Shown: positions 33,100 through 45,200 of the stretch, piece by piece | Position numbering within the stretch: the first letter of the stretch is position 1 | Layout: each line of letters begins with the position of its first letter | Assembly (NCBI GenBank): GCA_012845835.1 | Contig: JABAKD010000027.1 | Span: forward strand, 9,335,290-9,399,289 | Origin: Undaria pinnatifida | Lineage: Eukaryota; Sar; Phaeophyceae; Laminariales; Alariaceae | Direction: 5' to 3' | Length of the DNA stretch: 64,000 nt | Program-made: the position numbers and the translations under genes | The notes under the pieces: model-generated | What the model was told of the DNA's origin: nothing | The model's input: only the letters and a program-made list of their open reading frames with translations | Databases searched by the model: none

Positions 33100-33760
33100 A
33101 TTAATGACATTAGTATCCATCTACCAGGTATATATTTTAGATCCTGATATTCTGTCTCTCCATCATCATGGTCTCCGCGCGATCGAGAGCGTTTCAGCTC
33201 CGCCCCGCGGCATGGGTAGAGCGGGTTGGGGACACAACCAGCAGAACACTAGGTATCATGTCGCGCCGAGACGCGGTCGTCACGTGCGGAGCATTGCAAA
33301 TCTCGAGGCAGTCCTGACAGCCATCAAGCCAGCAACAAGGCTGGCTTGCGATTTTGGAATATTTTCGGGCCGCTGATTGATCTACTATGTGCCTGTCAAA
33401 GGCCGCTGGCTGTTTTCGAGAAGGTTGGTGCTAAACAGGAATATTCCAACCGAAGGGGCACAGAGGTTCCGACGCACCCGCGGAGGATAAAGTCCCATCC
33501 CTGGTTCGAAAATCCCTCTAAATATGTACAACTCCCACCAACCGGGGACGAAAACAGCGAAACCCTGGGTTGATACCGCCCCGCGCATGGTGTGGAAACC
33601 CCACCTCCATCGGCTGGTTACTGATTGCCTGGAGCTCACGGAACCAGCGCGCGGGCGGGGGATGCCCCTCGGGCCAAGGATGCCGATGTCCCACCCTGAG
33701 TCCCACCCTGAAGAAAAGTTGTCGGTGCAAATCCTACGTGGATTCAAAGATGTGACGACA
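33100..33760 (+). repeat. Dispersed repeat, paralogue of 3.05-4.0 kb
   Basis: Contains in order CATCATGGTCTCC, GACACAACCAGC, GGCCGCTGATTG, GGTGCTAAACAGGAATATTC and one unit of the 223-bp family (33525-33730). It lacks the 428-bp insertion found at 3391-3818 and has no reverse transcriptase. Confidence 0.75.
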
Positions 33761-35360
33761 AGGATACAGTTGGCATGCGCGATAGTCTGAAAGTGGATCG
33801 ACGGTTGAGGCATTTGACAGGCGTTGCTGGGCTGCCCAATATGTCGTCTGCAACGGGAAAGAACGGCGCCTCTTACGGAAGCGATCAGCGAAAGGGGGCA
33901 CAGGTTAGTTCGGCAATGCACGCACTGCTGGTGTGTGGTATGCTTGTTGCTGTAATAATATTTACAAAGCACGCCCCCTGCGTTTCCGGCGTATTTTGTG
34001 CTTTTTTAACTCCTAGATAATGGGGGTCTCGAGAGGGATTTGCTAAGTTGTACGACAAGACGACAGAAACAAAGGAGGTAGGTGTGCGGTTCTACGCGTG
34101 CATATATCCTTATCTGTTTGTTCCACAGGCGAGAACTCTCGAAGCCTAAAATCCTCGTGTTGGGGGCATCTGATCGATACCAAGTAAGTACTGGTGGTAT
34201 AGCTTTGCCTCAGCGCACAATGTAGTATCAATAAAAACAAGCATGAAATAATGTAGCCGCAATAACTCACGACAGATCGGCTTCCCTTGGTGCTCTAGTA
34301 CGTATATCGGTGGTGATTTCCCGCCATTTTTTCCCCCCGCCATTTTCGCGCGCCGGACCTTGCCTCCCTGTTGGTCTAATCTTGCGTGCACACTCGCTAT
34401 ACGCGGCAGTAATACTGCGATTTTTTCCTTGGCTGTAATATCGTTGTCGCCGATGGCGCAGTAGACGAATTTCGTCCCTCCTAACATCAATGTCGTGGGT
34501 TCAAGTCTCACCGAGTGCATATCATGCGCTCGTGCTCGTAGGGACTTTTTCTTGTGCAAAAAAACGACGAGCGGAAAGCACGAAGGGCGTGGGTTTGTGG
34601 CAAAATTCGATGAAAATCGACGATCATAAAAAAGCTGAAAAGTGGAAAATGCCGGAACTCTATTCTACACGCGACGAAAAGAAATGAAGGCGAGTACCGG
34701 GGGTGGAGAAGAGGGAAGTCACCTGTGACCACGGCTTGCCCAAAAGGTTCGTCGGGTTTGCAGTGTGTGTTTCATCAATAAACCGGACACATTTTGATCG
34801 AGCAGACATGTTTTATTCGGACGCTCCTCCATCAAGAACCCGAGTAAAACTGCGGAATGCCGAAAACACTGCTTCCTGGACCGCGACGCAAAACCCGCTC
34901 ACACCACGCATATGCATACGAAGTATACTCTCATTTCTACGGAGAAGGCGCGTATAATTTTGGCAGCATTTACTTCGCGGCGACCAGGACAAAAAAATCG
35001 GATGATGTCCTCTCACGGAAGTTCATGTCAGTTAGTTGGCTGCGCGTTCTTGCTCCCCGTCGACCAGGTGGATTTTCAGACGGGTTACCAAGATACACGG
35101 GACTGCGTTTTTCTTTGTAGTAGTTGTCGCCGAACATGCTACGATATAGAGGTGAGCGCTCCGGTTTTTTGGCGCGTGGACAGTGCTCCCTCGGCAGAGG
35201 TGCAGCAGAAGTTTCGGAGCTATCCTAACTCGAGGAGCTCAACATTTCACCCGAAGCAGTCATGACTTCGAAGGCGTTCGTTCGCGCAAAAGACGACCAA
35301 CGATTCTTTGCGCTGGTCCTAAAAAACAACCATTGTACTCGTAAAATTATCATGCTAACG
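33761..35360. other. No confident gene; possible small exon
   Basis: ATG at 33841 opens a 21-codon frame ending at a good donor (GCACAG/GTTAGT, 33903); a plausible acceptor (TTCCACAG, about 34130) would give only a few more codons. A plus frame around 34860-35120 has varied composition but no recognised motif. Neither is called. Confidence 0.3.
34446..34515 (+). other. tRNA-like sequence
   Basis: TGGCGCAGTAGA (A-box-like) and GGGTTCAAGTCTC (B-box-like, with T-arm CGTGGGTTCAAGTCTCACC) at tRNA spacing. The acceptor and anticodon stems are poor. It is probably a tRNA-derived repeat head or a pseudogene. Confidence 0.35.
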
Positions 35361-35735
35361 GGTGGTTACTCGCTTACTTGAGGAGCTCAACCGCACAATA
35401 GAGGGATGGCGCAAAAACCATTATCGTGCCGTAGTAACCGGTGGTTACCCACTTGAGGAGCTCAACCGCACAATAGAGGGATGGCGCAAAAACCATTATC
35501 GTGCCGTAGTAACCGGTGGTTACTCACTTGAGGAGCTCAACCGCACAATAGAGGGATGGCGCAAAAACCATTATCGTGCCGTAGTAACCGGTGGTTACTC
35601 ACTTACTTGAGGAGCTCAACCGCACTATAGAGGGATGGCACAAAAAAACATGATCGTACCGTAGTAACCGATGGTTACTCACTTGAGGAGCTCAACCGCA
35701 CTATATATAGGGGTGGCACAAAAAAATCATTAGTT
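35361..35735 (+). repeat. 75-bp tandem repeat, five units
   Basis: AGGAGCTCAACCGCAC recurs at 35381, 35456, 35531, 35610 and 35686. The first three units are almost identical and exactly 75 bp, so they stay open in frame and give a false repeat protein. Each unit contains AATAGAGGGATGGC, like a MITE end. Confidence 0.9.
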
Positions 35736-36439
35736 AACCGAGTCGTTCTACGGCAGCGCAGTCCCCTCAACTTTTCTGTAACGAAATCGCCGGTTTCTGA
35801 ATCCAACTCCCGACCGTATCTCCTGAAATACGATGCCCCTTTGCCCCCCCCCCCCCCCCCCCCGATGTCATCGTTGATGTCATCGTTTGATAGTCCTCTT
35901 GCAACCAAGAAAACACATGAAGATTTTTTTTCCATAGCATCCTTCCTCGTACCGAGCATCCATGAAACGTTGGTTAAAAAATATCGCTGATTTTTTTGGG
36001 GGGGGCTATGTCGTAGAATCAGTCAACCCCAAAAGTGTAACCCTACCGCACTATAGAGGGATGGCTGGAGCCTCCAAACTTGACGAGCGCTATGACTTCT
36101 TGGACAAACTCTGATTTTGAGTAATAAAACTGAGAGTGCAACCCGGCGAACAAGCCCATGGCCCCACGAGTAGGTATCATATACGAAAAAAAACAGATCA
36201 ATTGAAAACAAAAAACCAAGACGATTTCTATTCCGACGATTTATGGTCCAGGAGCCCCATCATCCAGAAACGAACCCCTCCCCCCCCCCCCGCGCCGAAA
36301 AATAAATAAGTGTTCTGCCTTGCTGCCGTACGTAGCACGTGGCTGTCTACAGCTCCAACTGTTCACCAGTCGTGTACGTACGGTATCCCTTTTGACCTTT
36401 GGGGACCTCAGAAAGGAACATTTCACGATGGTATATAAG
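35736..36439. other. No gene; fragments resembling 40.1-40.4 kb
   Basis: 35740-36010 (GAGTCGT-CTACGG, ACGAAAT-GCCG, CAACTCCCGACCGTAT, TCATCGTTTGATA, ATCGCTG-TTT then a G-run) matches 40160-40400 in order, so both are copies of one dispersed repeat. C/G runs lie at 35847-35864 and 36000-36006. Confidence 0.55.
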
Positions 36440-36880
36440 GCGACTTGGCGCATGCTTCGTGCGGTATTATAGAGGGGGGTGCACCGTTTTTTTTTCATTT
36501 TTCTGAGGCTCTTAACCCCCATTTAGAGGAGACCCAAAATCCCTCTATACATACTAACTTTACGTAAATTTATTGGAAAAAAAGGGTTTCCAGTGGTCAA
36601 AGTGTTAAGTCGAAGAGAGCTCCATACTTCACGCCCCCTCCCCCCCCAAAAAAAAAGATTTTGGGCAAAAGTGAAAAGTCCAGCCCCCGATGAACTAATC
36701 CCATGACATCTCTAGGTACAGCAGTATCAGCAGTATTACCAAAAAAAAGGTGATATCTCGCAAAACAAGAATATAACAAATCGTCGACGATTTCCGGCTA
36801 AGGGGCCACGTCGCTGTTCACAAAAACCATTTCAGCCAAAACAGTGCGACCCTCTATTTGTCGTGGCACGCGTTACTTCA
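36440..36880. mobile_element. Fold-back MITE, CGATAG family, diverged
   Basis: Starts near GTATTATAGAGGGGGGTG and ends near GTGCGACCCTCTATTTGTCG. It contains TTTCTGAGGCTCTTAACCCCC, as in the 46.1-kb copy. Boundaries are approximate. Confidence 0.45.
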
Positions 36881-37379
36881 GCTTCGGCCCCTTGATGGTT
36901 GGAGGGGTCATGCCACGACGGGGGTTTCCACATTTTTAAGAAGGCCCAACGCGTTTCTTACCTCTTACCCGTTGAGCTTCTCAGGTGAACAACCACCGGG
37001 GTAAGTCTGACAATTTTTCGAGTACGAATTGTTGTTTTTAGGACTAGCGCGTAGAAGTGTTTGGTAGGATTGCGCGAGCGAACACCTTCGAAGGTGTGTT
37101 TAAGTCGGGTGAGATATTGACCCTCCTCGCGTTGGAAGCTCAGAAAATTCTTAGAATCTGCTGTACCCCCCTACCGTGGGATGACTCTATTCTGGCACCT
37201 GTTTGGTGGGGGCATGATAGGTGCTGTGTTCGAGGTAGAACGCAAGACGTCGTTTATGGCGCGGGCGCAGGCAGCATGATCCCAACCCTTTTGGTGCTGC
37301 GTGTTATTTTCTCATGGTCGCTGTGCATGCCCCCCAACAGGGTGCTGTGCTTCGGACGACAGTGGCACGTACTGGCGCA

Positions 37380-37815
37380 TGCCACGATATAGAAGTGCAC
37401 ACCACTTTTTTTTCATAACACTACCCTTCACTTTAGGAGGAGGTCAAGACATGTCCCCTTTTTAACCCAAAAACTGATTTGGAGGGAAAAATTAAAAAAA
37501 CGCTTTGATCCCGGACGAAAAAAAATCCCATGGCCTCGACGTGTACAACGAGAATCATGCCAAAACAAAAAAAATGGCCTTCTTTTCTTCCGAAAATTTT
37601 GTGCTAAGGAGCCCCGTCATTCAGAAAAACTTTTTCGCCAAAAAAAGGTATACCTTACTACCTCTATCGTAGCACGAGCCGTCCCATGGCCTAGGTATAG
37701 AACGAGAATCATGCCAACCAAATAGCTTGTTTACGACGGTTCGGGGTTAAGGAGGCCCGTCATCCAGAAACCATTTTCGCCAAAAAGAAGTATACCTTAA
37801 TACCTCCATCGTAGC
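37380..37815. mobile_element. Fold-back MITEs, CGATAG family, one and a half copies
   Basis: The first copy (about 37380-37677) ends TACCTCTATCGTAGCACG. A partial second (37678-37815) repeats CCATGGCCTAGGTATAGAACG, AGGAGGCCCGTCAT and CACCTCTATC-type end CCTCCATCGTAGCATGC. Confidence 0.6.
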
Positions 37816-38689
37816 ATGCATCTACTGTGCGGAGCGACGAACCGCAGGTGCGCAAAAAAAAAGTGGCTCCATGTCAGAGAGCCAGCGAACGGGCTTAGAC
37901 GATAAGCGGTCAACGGCTGGCTCTTTCCCGAGCTTTGGGTGGGATCAAAAAATATAAACGCGTCATACCTGGCAGAAACAGAAACACATGGGGCCAAACA
38001 CTATCGCGGAGAGCAGCGCCCGCCTTGCTATCGGCTGCAGTTACAGGCCTAGTAGCCGAGCCGCTTTTTCTAGCCCCCACATCAGCGGCCTCTGCGTGCC
38101 TTGTCAGATGACACAGTCAACGAACGTGTTGACAACGTCCGCACTAACACTGAATTAGAATCGTCGTACCATTACATGCGAGTTGTGCTTCGCGTACATT
38201 GTCTGGCTTCGAGACTGCACGCGGTACACGTGGCCATACCGCGATCCTCGTCAAGGTGGTACGATTCTGAAGGAAAAAATTGGTCATTGACGCGTGCACG
38301 TGTAAGACGCCATCCTTGAACGGAACACGATTGTAATTTGTAGTCACCACCACCAGCTAATCGTTACCACACTTTCCGCCATGCTCAAAACACCTGCAAG
38401 CGGTTTATTTACAGCGGCTGCGCCCAAGGGTCCTGCGGAAGTTAAGGAGGCAACTTCTCCGTGTCCTACGTCGTGCACAGCTTGAAACACGACCTATCAT
38501 AGACACTCGGGATGCGCACCGTAAGTATTTACTATGGCTAAGACGCTTCGAAGTACGTTCACTTCCCCCCATATATCCATACGTACATGCTGCATAGAAA
38601 GGTCTTCAGCGACGATTCACCACCGCCTGCACACTCGTGCGTACTACATAGACGGAACTTTAGCGAGGCTTCATTGCCCTCTATACACG

Positions 38690-38840
38690 TGCTACATAAA
38701 CGGGGCTTCAGCGAGGCGGCGGCGGCGGTGTGTGCCCAGGAGGGCAATGGAAAGCTTGGTGACGTCGGTCTAATCTCTCCCAAGACGGGGGGGGCATGGC
38801 GGGGGCAGATGCCACGCTGCTAGGCTCCCCAAGAAGCGTT
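38690..38840 (-). pseudogene. Duplicated scrap of the coiled-coil gene's last exon
   Basis: Matches 39262-39405 (GGGCTTCAGCGAGGCGGC, GGAGGGCAA, AAGCTTGGT, GGCAGATGCCACGCTG) in the same orientation. It is out of frame relative to the exon at 39276-39464. Confidence 0.6.
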
Positions 38841-38874
38841 GGTCACAATTCTTGACATGTCCAAATGAGATGCG

Positions 38875-39072
38875 TGCTACGATAGAGGCGGCACCACCTT
38901 TTTCGTGAGGTTGCTCAATTTGGGAGCTTAAGACCTCTCCCAAAAAACTGATTTGATCGAGAAAAAGTGAAACCGCTGACGGGGATGAAAAATCCCATCT
39001 GGCCTAGGTATACCACGAGAATCATCCTCGTCAGAAAACGCTCAAGAAGAAAGTGCTACCTCTATCGTAGCA
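38875..39072. mobile_element. Intact MITE with TGCTACGATAGAGG termini
   Basis: 198 bp. TGCTACGATAGAGG opens it and CCTCTATCGTAGCA closes it, perfect inverted repeats. It contains GCTTAAGACCTCTCCC, AAAAATCCCAT-TGGCCTAGGTAT and GAATCAT as in the other family members. It lies just downstream of the coiled-coil gene. Confidence 0.8.
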
Positions 39073-39275
39073 TTGGTCAAAACAGCAGAATTATCCATTT
39101 ATTTGCATTGACAGCGCGTCCCAGGACTTTTTCCGCTTCTCGCCACACGCCGTTGCGCAGCTTGGAACGCGACAAAAAAAAAGTTACCCCACACGCGGAA
39201 CCGCCACTACCTGGTATTTATCAAGACTGGGAAGCTACGGCAAACTTGTAACGCGCACGCACTGCACGGGGGGCT

Positions 39276-42200
39276 TCAGCGAGGCGGCAGCGGAAGATTA
39301 TGCCCTGGAGGGCAAGAAAAAGCTTGGTAGCGCCGGTCTAAACTCTCCCGGGAATGAGGCGACACCGCGGGGCAGATGCCACGCTGAAGCTCTTCAAGAA
39401 GCGCTCCAGCCATTTCCGCCCTCTGCCTGGCGATTTCCAGGTCCTCCGCCAGCTTCTGTATCGCCTGCGTCAGCCATTCGTCAGCACGAAAAACGCCAGT
39501 TAAACGATCCACTGTTAGGATTGAAACTTTTTTTTGCCACACACACACAAATTCGAAGTAATTTCCCCCGAAAAAACACGTGGGTGCACCACGAAACTCG
39601 AAGTGAATTCCCCCGAAAACGTGTACGTATGTAGCACCAAATCTCAAGAAATTGGTCCCTGAAAAAACGCCTAAAAGAAGAAATTGGCATCCGTAGCAAA
39701 ATAAGTGTACCGAACGTAAATGTGCCGCAATTCCGAAGAGGCGGCAGGGATAAAAAAATAAAGACAGGATACGATTTTTCAAGGCGGTAGACGCACGGAA
39801 CCGCAGGTGGCGTCGGCACAGGCACAGGCACTTTGCCACGTTGGTCGCACAACGTACTGTCGTTTGTCACGGTACCTACGACCGTGTGTCAAAAAAACAC
39901 CCGGGCAATCCCGAAAGAGTCTTGTTTCGCGCTGTTAATGGTGGCAGCACCCTTCAGGTCGAACGATTTTGATGCCCTCGAAGAAACTGCAAGGTCATCT
40001 CCACACGGGTTGGGCCAGAAACGAAAATGCGTTGACAATCCCGGCCCCTCCTAGTATCTAGACTGGTATTAATATGACGGGTGAACAAAATACGCCAGGT
40101 ACCTGGTGCTAGTTTCCACAATGGTGGAGATGGTGCGAGGAGTTTATCGGACAAAACCGAGTCGTCCTACGGTAGCCCCGCCAACGTTTCTTCAACGAAG
40201 TAGCCGATTTTGAAACCAACTCCCGACCGTATATCCTGAAATACGGTGCCCCTTGCCACCCGGACGTCATCGTTTGATAATCCTTTGCAACAAACAAGAA
40301 AATATTTAGCGATACATGTTCCATACCATCCTTCCTAGCGTCGAGCAGCCGTGAAAGGTTTGTCAAGGAAAATCGCTGCTTTGGGGGGGGGGGGGCTATC
40401 GTAGTAAGAATCAGTCTACCGTAGTACGGCAGCAGGAACGGGCTCTATATTATAGTGTTTTTTCTTGCCTGGTCTTTTTCGCTGACGATGCTCCTCACGC
40501 GTTCGTCCACCATTCGCAGCTCCTCCTTCCACTGCACGAACGAGGACGGTTACCGCGTTTCAGCTGGACGTTGGTTTTCGCGGTTGTGTTCGAGAAAACA
40601 AGGAACATGCATAGACCAGCTCGACAGCAAACCTGGTGAGCGGGCCCCCTCGAGGACCTTGGTATATACCAGAACGTGCCACTCTGGGCGTAAATATAGA
40701 TACTGTTGATTTATTCATATGGAAACCAATCTGTCCTTACTTTTACGTCCATAGCGGCAAGCGCCGTTTTGGCTAGAAGAGATAACCGGCTGGACACCCA
40801 GTCAGCGCTAGCCGAGTAGTTTACCTCGATCGCTTCTGACCAAGACGTCTCTGCTGATCCCCAGACAACACGTGAGACGAGCAGGGAAACTCATACCCGC
40901 GCGGTTGCGCTGACACCGTAGAATGGAATCACAGGACAGACACTTTAAACATCTCCTTGCGTTGCCATACCGCAGGATGGCAACCTTCTGCTCCAAACAG
41001 TCGTGCACGAGTAGGCACGCGAGGGTGCGACACCGGCGGGAAAAATTGAAACCCAGTATATAATAACGACACGGCAGAAGGCAGAGCCCCCAAAAAACAG
41101 ATATGCTAGCCTGGTGAGCGACGTACGGGTCTGTTGTTGGCTTTATCGTTAAGCGCGATGCTTCAAGCCCAGCCAAGCGAAACCAAGCCAAGGCAGCACG
41201 AGAGAAACAAACCGCAAAAACACTTCTGCCCCACCCTGACATGCACGAGTCCGCGAGGGGGTACCACACCGCTAGGAAAATTCGAAAAAAAAGTATATAC
41301 AGCGGTATAAAAGAACGCCATGGTAGAAGAGAGGGGCCCCAACAAACTCAGAAGCTAGCCCTGGTGAACGATACGGGGGTCCATCGTTCGCTTTGACGTT
41401 AACCAGTGATGCGTTAAGCCAAGCGAAGCCAGGCAAAACCAAGCAAAACCTAACCTAGATATCACGCCAAGCCAGCATGAGATGAACAACCCACAAAACA
41501 CGGCAACCTTCTGCTCGTAACGGACATGCATGAGTCGGCAAGCGGGGCTGCCACACCGCCAGGAAAACTCGACACAACGTCTCGTCACGCAACTTTGCCT
41601 CGTCCAGCATGGCTCAAAAACCAGGAAAGCCCATTTCGAAAAACACCGGCGAGACGGCGAGGCGGTGTAGACGTCTATTATATTGCACGTTCGATGTATG
41701 GGTTCCAACAAAAGGAACGGTCCCGAAGACAACCGTTGACGTATATACCCACCCGAGTGAATTATATAAAAGTGTACGCCCCGTCAAAGTGTTGCCATTG
41801 TTTGTGTGGGTTATCGTGCTCGAAGCGAAAGAGACCACAAACCTTCAAGGCAAAAGTTTAAAAAAAAATCATCAATACTATCTGCTGTACACCTATCGAG
41901 GACACGGGTACCGATTTTCGAGTAGTCCGTCGGGGGACATCATACAGTAGGATAAAAAGAAAACGCACGAAGCCACCACGGCTGTATTGAAGGGTGTGCG
42001 CAACGTTGTCCTATATACGAGTATGGCGTTGTCGTTGGCTTGAATTAATTTACCTGCGTCCTGACCGCGAGCAATGCCGATTCATGAGCGACCCTCTCTT
42101 CGTCTTTCGAGGCTCGCTCCTCCTCGAGACGACGGGCCAGCCGCTGAGCCCGCTTTTCAAGGTCGACCTTCACCTCCCCCACCGCCTCCCTCTGCGTCTG

Positions 42201-45200
42201 CAAGAAAGTTTCAGCAGCAACACCCCCCCACGACCCCAGACCATAGCACCGATTTTGCGGCGGTAGACGCGTGAAATACGGGACGTGCGCGATACAGATA
42301 GGCAGGCACTTGCACATGATAGGACAAGCAGGCAAAAAAAAGCTAGTCTTTTAATCTTTTCCCGCTTAGCGTCGTTCCTGACAAAACGAAAAAATCACGA
42401 TTCCCGACAAAAACAGTAATGATCCCTAGATCTTGTAAACCCTGAAATGTCAAGTCATCCGAAAAAGAAAGTCACGTTTTATTTTTGTTGAGGAATCCTG
42501 GCATCAAAATTCTACAGGATTTTTTGAAACTATTTACAGGTGCTCGTATATTTTTATATAGCATTCTTCACAAATGTCACGATTGATTCGCGAAAACGTT
42601 GCGTGTTTTTCGTCACGATCCCTGTTTTTTTTTTTTTCATGTTCGTCAGGAGTGACCTTTGTACAGCAATATCCCACACGAATTTCAACTAGTTTGCCAC
42701 CAAAAATGTAGTTGCGACTCTAGAGAGGTTAAGATGTGTTTCGTGAAATCGGGACGGAGAGCAAGGGTCGGCAGCAGGCATATGTGGCGCAACTTTAGCA
42801 AGTTACGCACAATTGGAGATCCCTCTATGCCGAGACTATACACTCGTGGATTTTACCTGCGACAGGCGCTCTATTCTCCGGGTCCTCTCCACCGCTTCGG
42901 CTAGCTCGGCCTTCAGGCGGCGTGTCACACCCTCTGCAAAAGTCGGGGCCGACGGGGTTGAGGGTGTCGCAAAAGAGGGCTCGAGTATAGGTGTTGCCTC
43001 ATACACTATTTAACGGGAACCAGGAACCAGAAAAAAAACAAAAGAGGTTTAGGCTGACCCGTTTGAGAGGAAGGAAGGAAGGAAGGAGGTAAGCACGGGC
43101 TCGGTGGCAAGGGGTGGGGTTACAAACAAACGAAACTCCACGCCTTAAGAAGCAAAAGAAGAGCAGGCCAGTACACGACCCACACTTGCATACGTCACGC
43201 GATTCGTCCCACCCTTCAACATTGCGGAGTCCCTGCGAGACACGACGTTACGCGAGTTGGCCACCGTACAACGTTTTTTCGTCCTGGTCGCTCTTTGTAG
43301 TCGCTCCATACCTCTCTGTAGACAGACCCACCCCCGCATCACAACCCCTGAAGCCCTTTGTTTTTTTGAGTTTTTTATTCTCACCCAATCGTGTCGCTCT
43401 TTCTTGGGCAGCGCAGGCCACGGCGGCGGACTCCTCGCTTTGCTCGATGGCAGATGACAACCGCGCGGCGTGCTCCGCCTCCAGCGCTTCCTTGACGCTT
43501 TGTGCGTGTTGGTCAGCGTCTCGGCGGAGCCGGGCAGTCATCCTGGTTTGCGAGAATCCGCGCGCGCCATCGAAACGATCTGAGAATTTTGAGACGTGCT
43601 CCTGCAGAGTTAGCACCTACCAGGTGTTTTTCATGGCTTCTGACGGGTCAAGATCCGGCCCGCGGGGTTGGGTCAGGAGGTTTAAAAAAAAATCATGAGG
43701 CTAGTCGGGTCGGATTAGGAGGTGTTGGAAATCTCACGGGTCGGGTTGGGTGGAATCAGGAGGCTTTCAAATATCACGGGTGGAGCCGGGTGATCCGGAC
43801 CCAACCCGACTCCGCGAGAAGTATTCCTACCCGTGAGAAGCCCTGCTATTTTTCCCGAGGCTTCCCAATTGAAGAGCTCGATATAGCTCATCCCAGCAAC
43901 TGGCTTTCGGAAACGAAGTAGAGTTGCCTCCGATGCGCAGTCCTGTGGGCAAGGTATCTCTAACGAATAATATAATACAAGTCCCGCCAGAGCCGAGGCA
44001 CGTTTACCCCGGTCTCACCCATAAATCATGCCAGGTAAAGTGCCAAACACATTTCGCTTTACATGGGCTTTAGGCTGTGTTGTCTTTCGTGTGTTTTTTC
44101 TTGTGTTTTTGAGTTTAACGAATCACAAGAGGGCGTCGACCCAACCCAGCCGTAACCGTAACCGTAACTGTAACCGTAACCGTAACCGTAACCGTAACCG
44201 TAACCGCAACCGTAACCGTAACCTTTTAACTGTAACCATAACCATAACCGTAACCGTAACCTTTTAACCGTAACCTAACCCAAACCCAGGCTAAAGTACC
44301 GACACGGTTTTTTGGAAAATCTTATCACAGTGTGCGGACCACCTCAACCCCTCGGATCCCTATGATGCCGGGACGGCGCACGCCTCGTTTTCATTGACCG
44401 GGCAGGAATACCTTGCATCAGATGCGAGGCGTCGTGAGGTGTTCGGCGAGTCGCATGAAGGGTGAGCTGCATCCTACTAAGAACCAGGGGGCGCGGGGAA
44501 GCGGGTGAGCCATGAATGTGACCACCTTCGACGACGCGGGGGCGTCCTGACTCAAGTGGGCGAGCGGAGCTCAAGCGACAATCGTCAGTTGGAAGAAAGT
44601 GTTCGGACGACAAAACGCGTGAAGGCTTCTGCTGCAGGATTCCCTTACTGCCGAAAAAAAGCTTTAACTCTAATTCCAAGCGCGCTGTCGTCGCCGACAC
44701 GCTGGCGTATTTCCAACCTCTAAACGGGTTTGTTAAATCAAAGCGAGGCTTGAAGATCCGACACGCGCTGCTGAGAATACCCGCTACTTCTTCGTCCACC
44801 TCTCACAGCAGAATTACTTTCGTTCACCTCACTATCTCCAGCTGCGCCGCTGCACCTATTTCCTCCTGGTGCGCCTTCTTCCACAGTTCATGTGCCTGCC
44901 GTCCCATGCAGCAGCCGCAGCAAGAAGAAAGAGCGTCGACTGTGGGTGGATGGGCAAGACCACCAAAACGCCGTGTCTTCGCTTTTCGGGCTATGTCCCA
45001 AGCTTGGACATACTTCACGGTCTTTGTGGTATTTGGTCGTTTTTTTTGCCGTACTGAGCGGCATTTCCCGTACTCTCGGGCCTTCGTGCCGGTTGGCACC
45101 GGGCACCCGACATCCTTCTTTTTGAGCATTGTACCCAGTTGAATGCAGGGGTTTCGTTCGTTTTCTTTTTCGAAAACGCACATGTAGAAACGCCTCCGTT

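Noticed and set aside
35362-35610. In-frame repeat protein with a 25-residue unit
   Set aside because: It arises because the tandem DNA unit is 75 bp, a multiple of three; neighbouring units break the frame.
35361-35735. CRISPR-like array
   Set aside because: Units are fully repeated without unique spacers, and the genome is eukaryotic.
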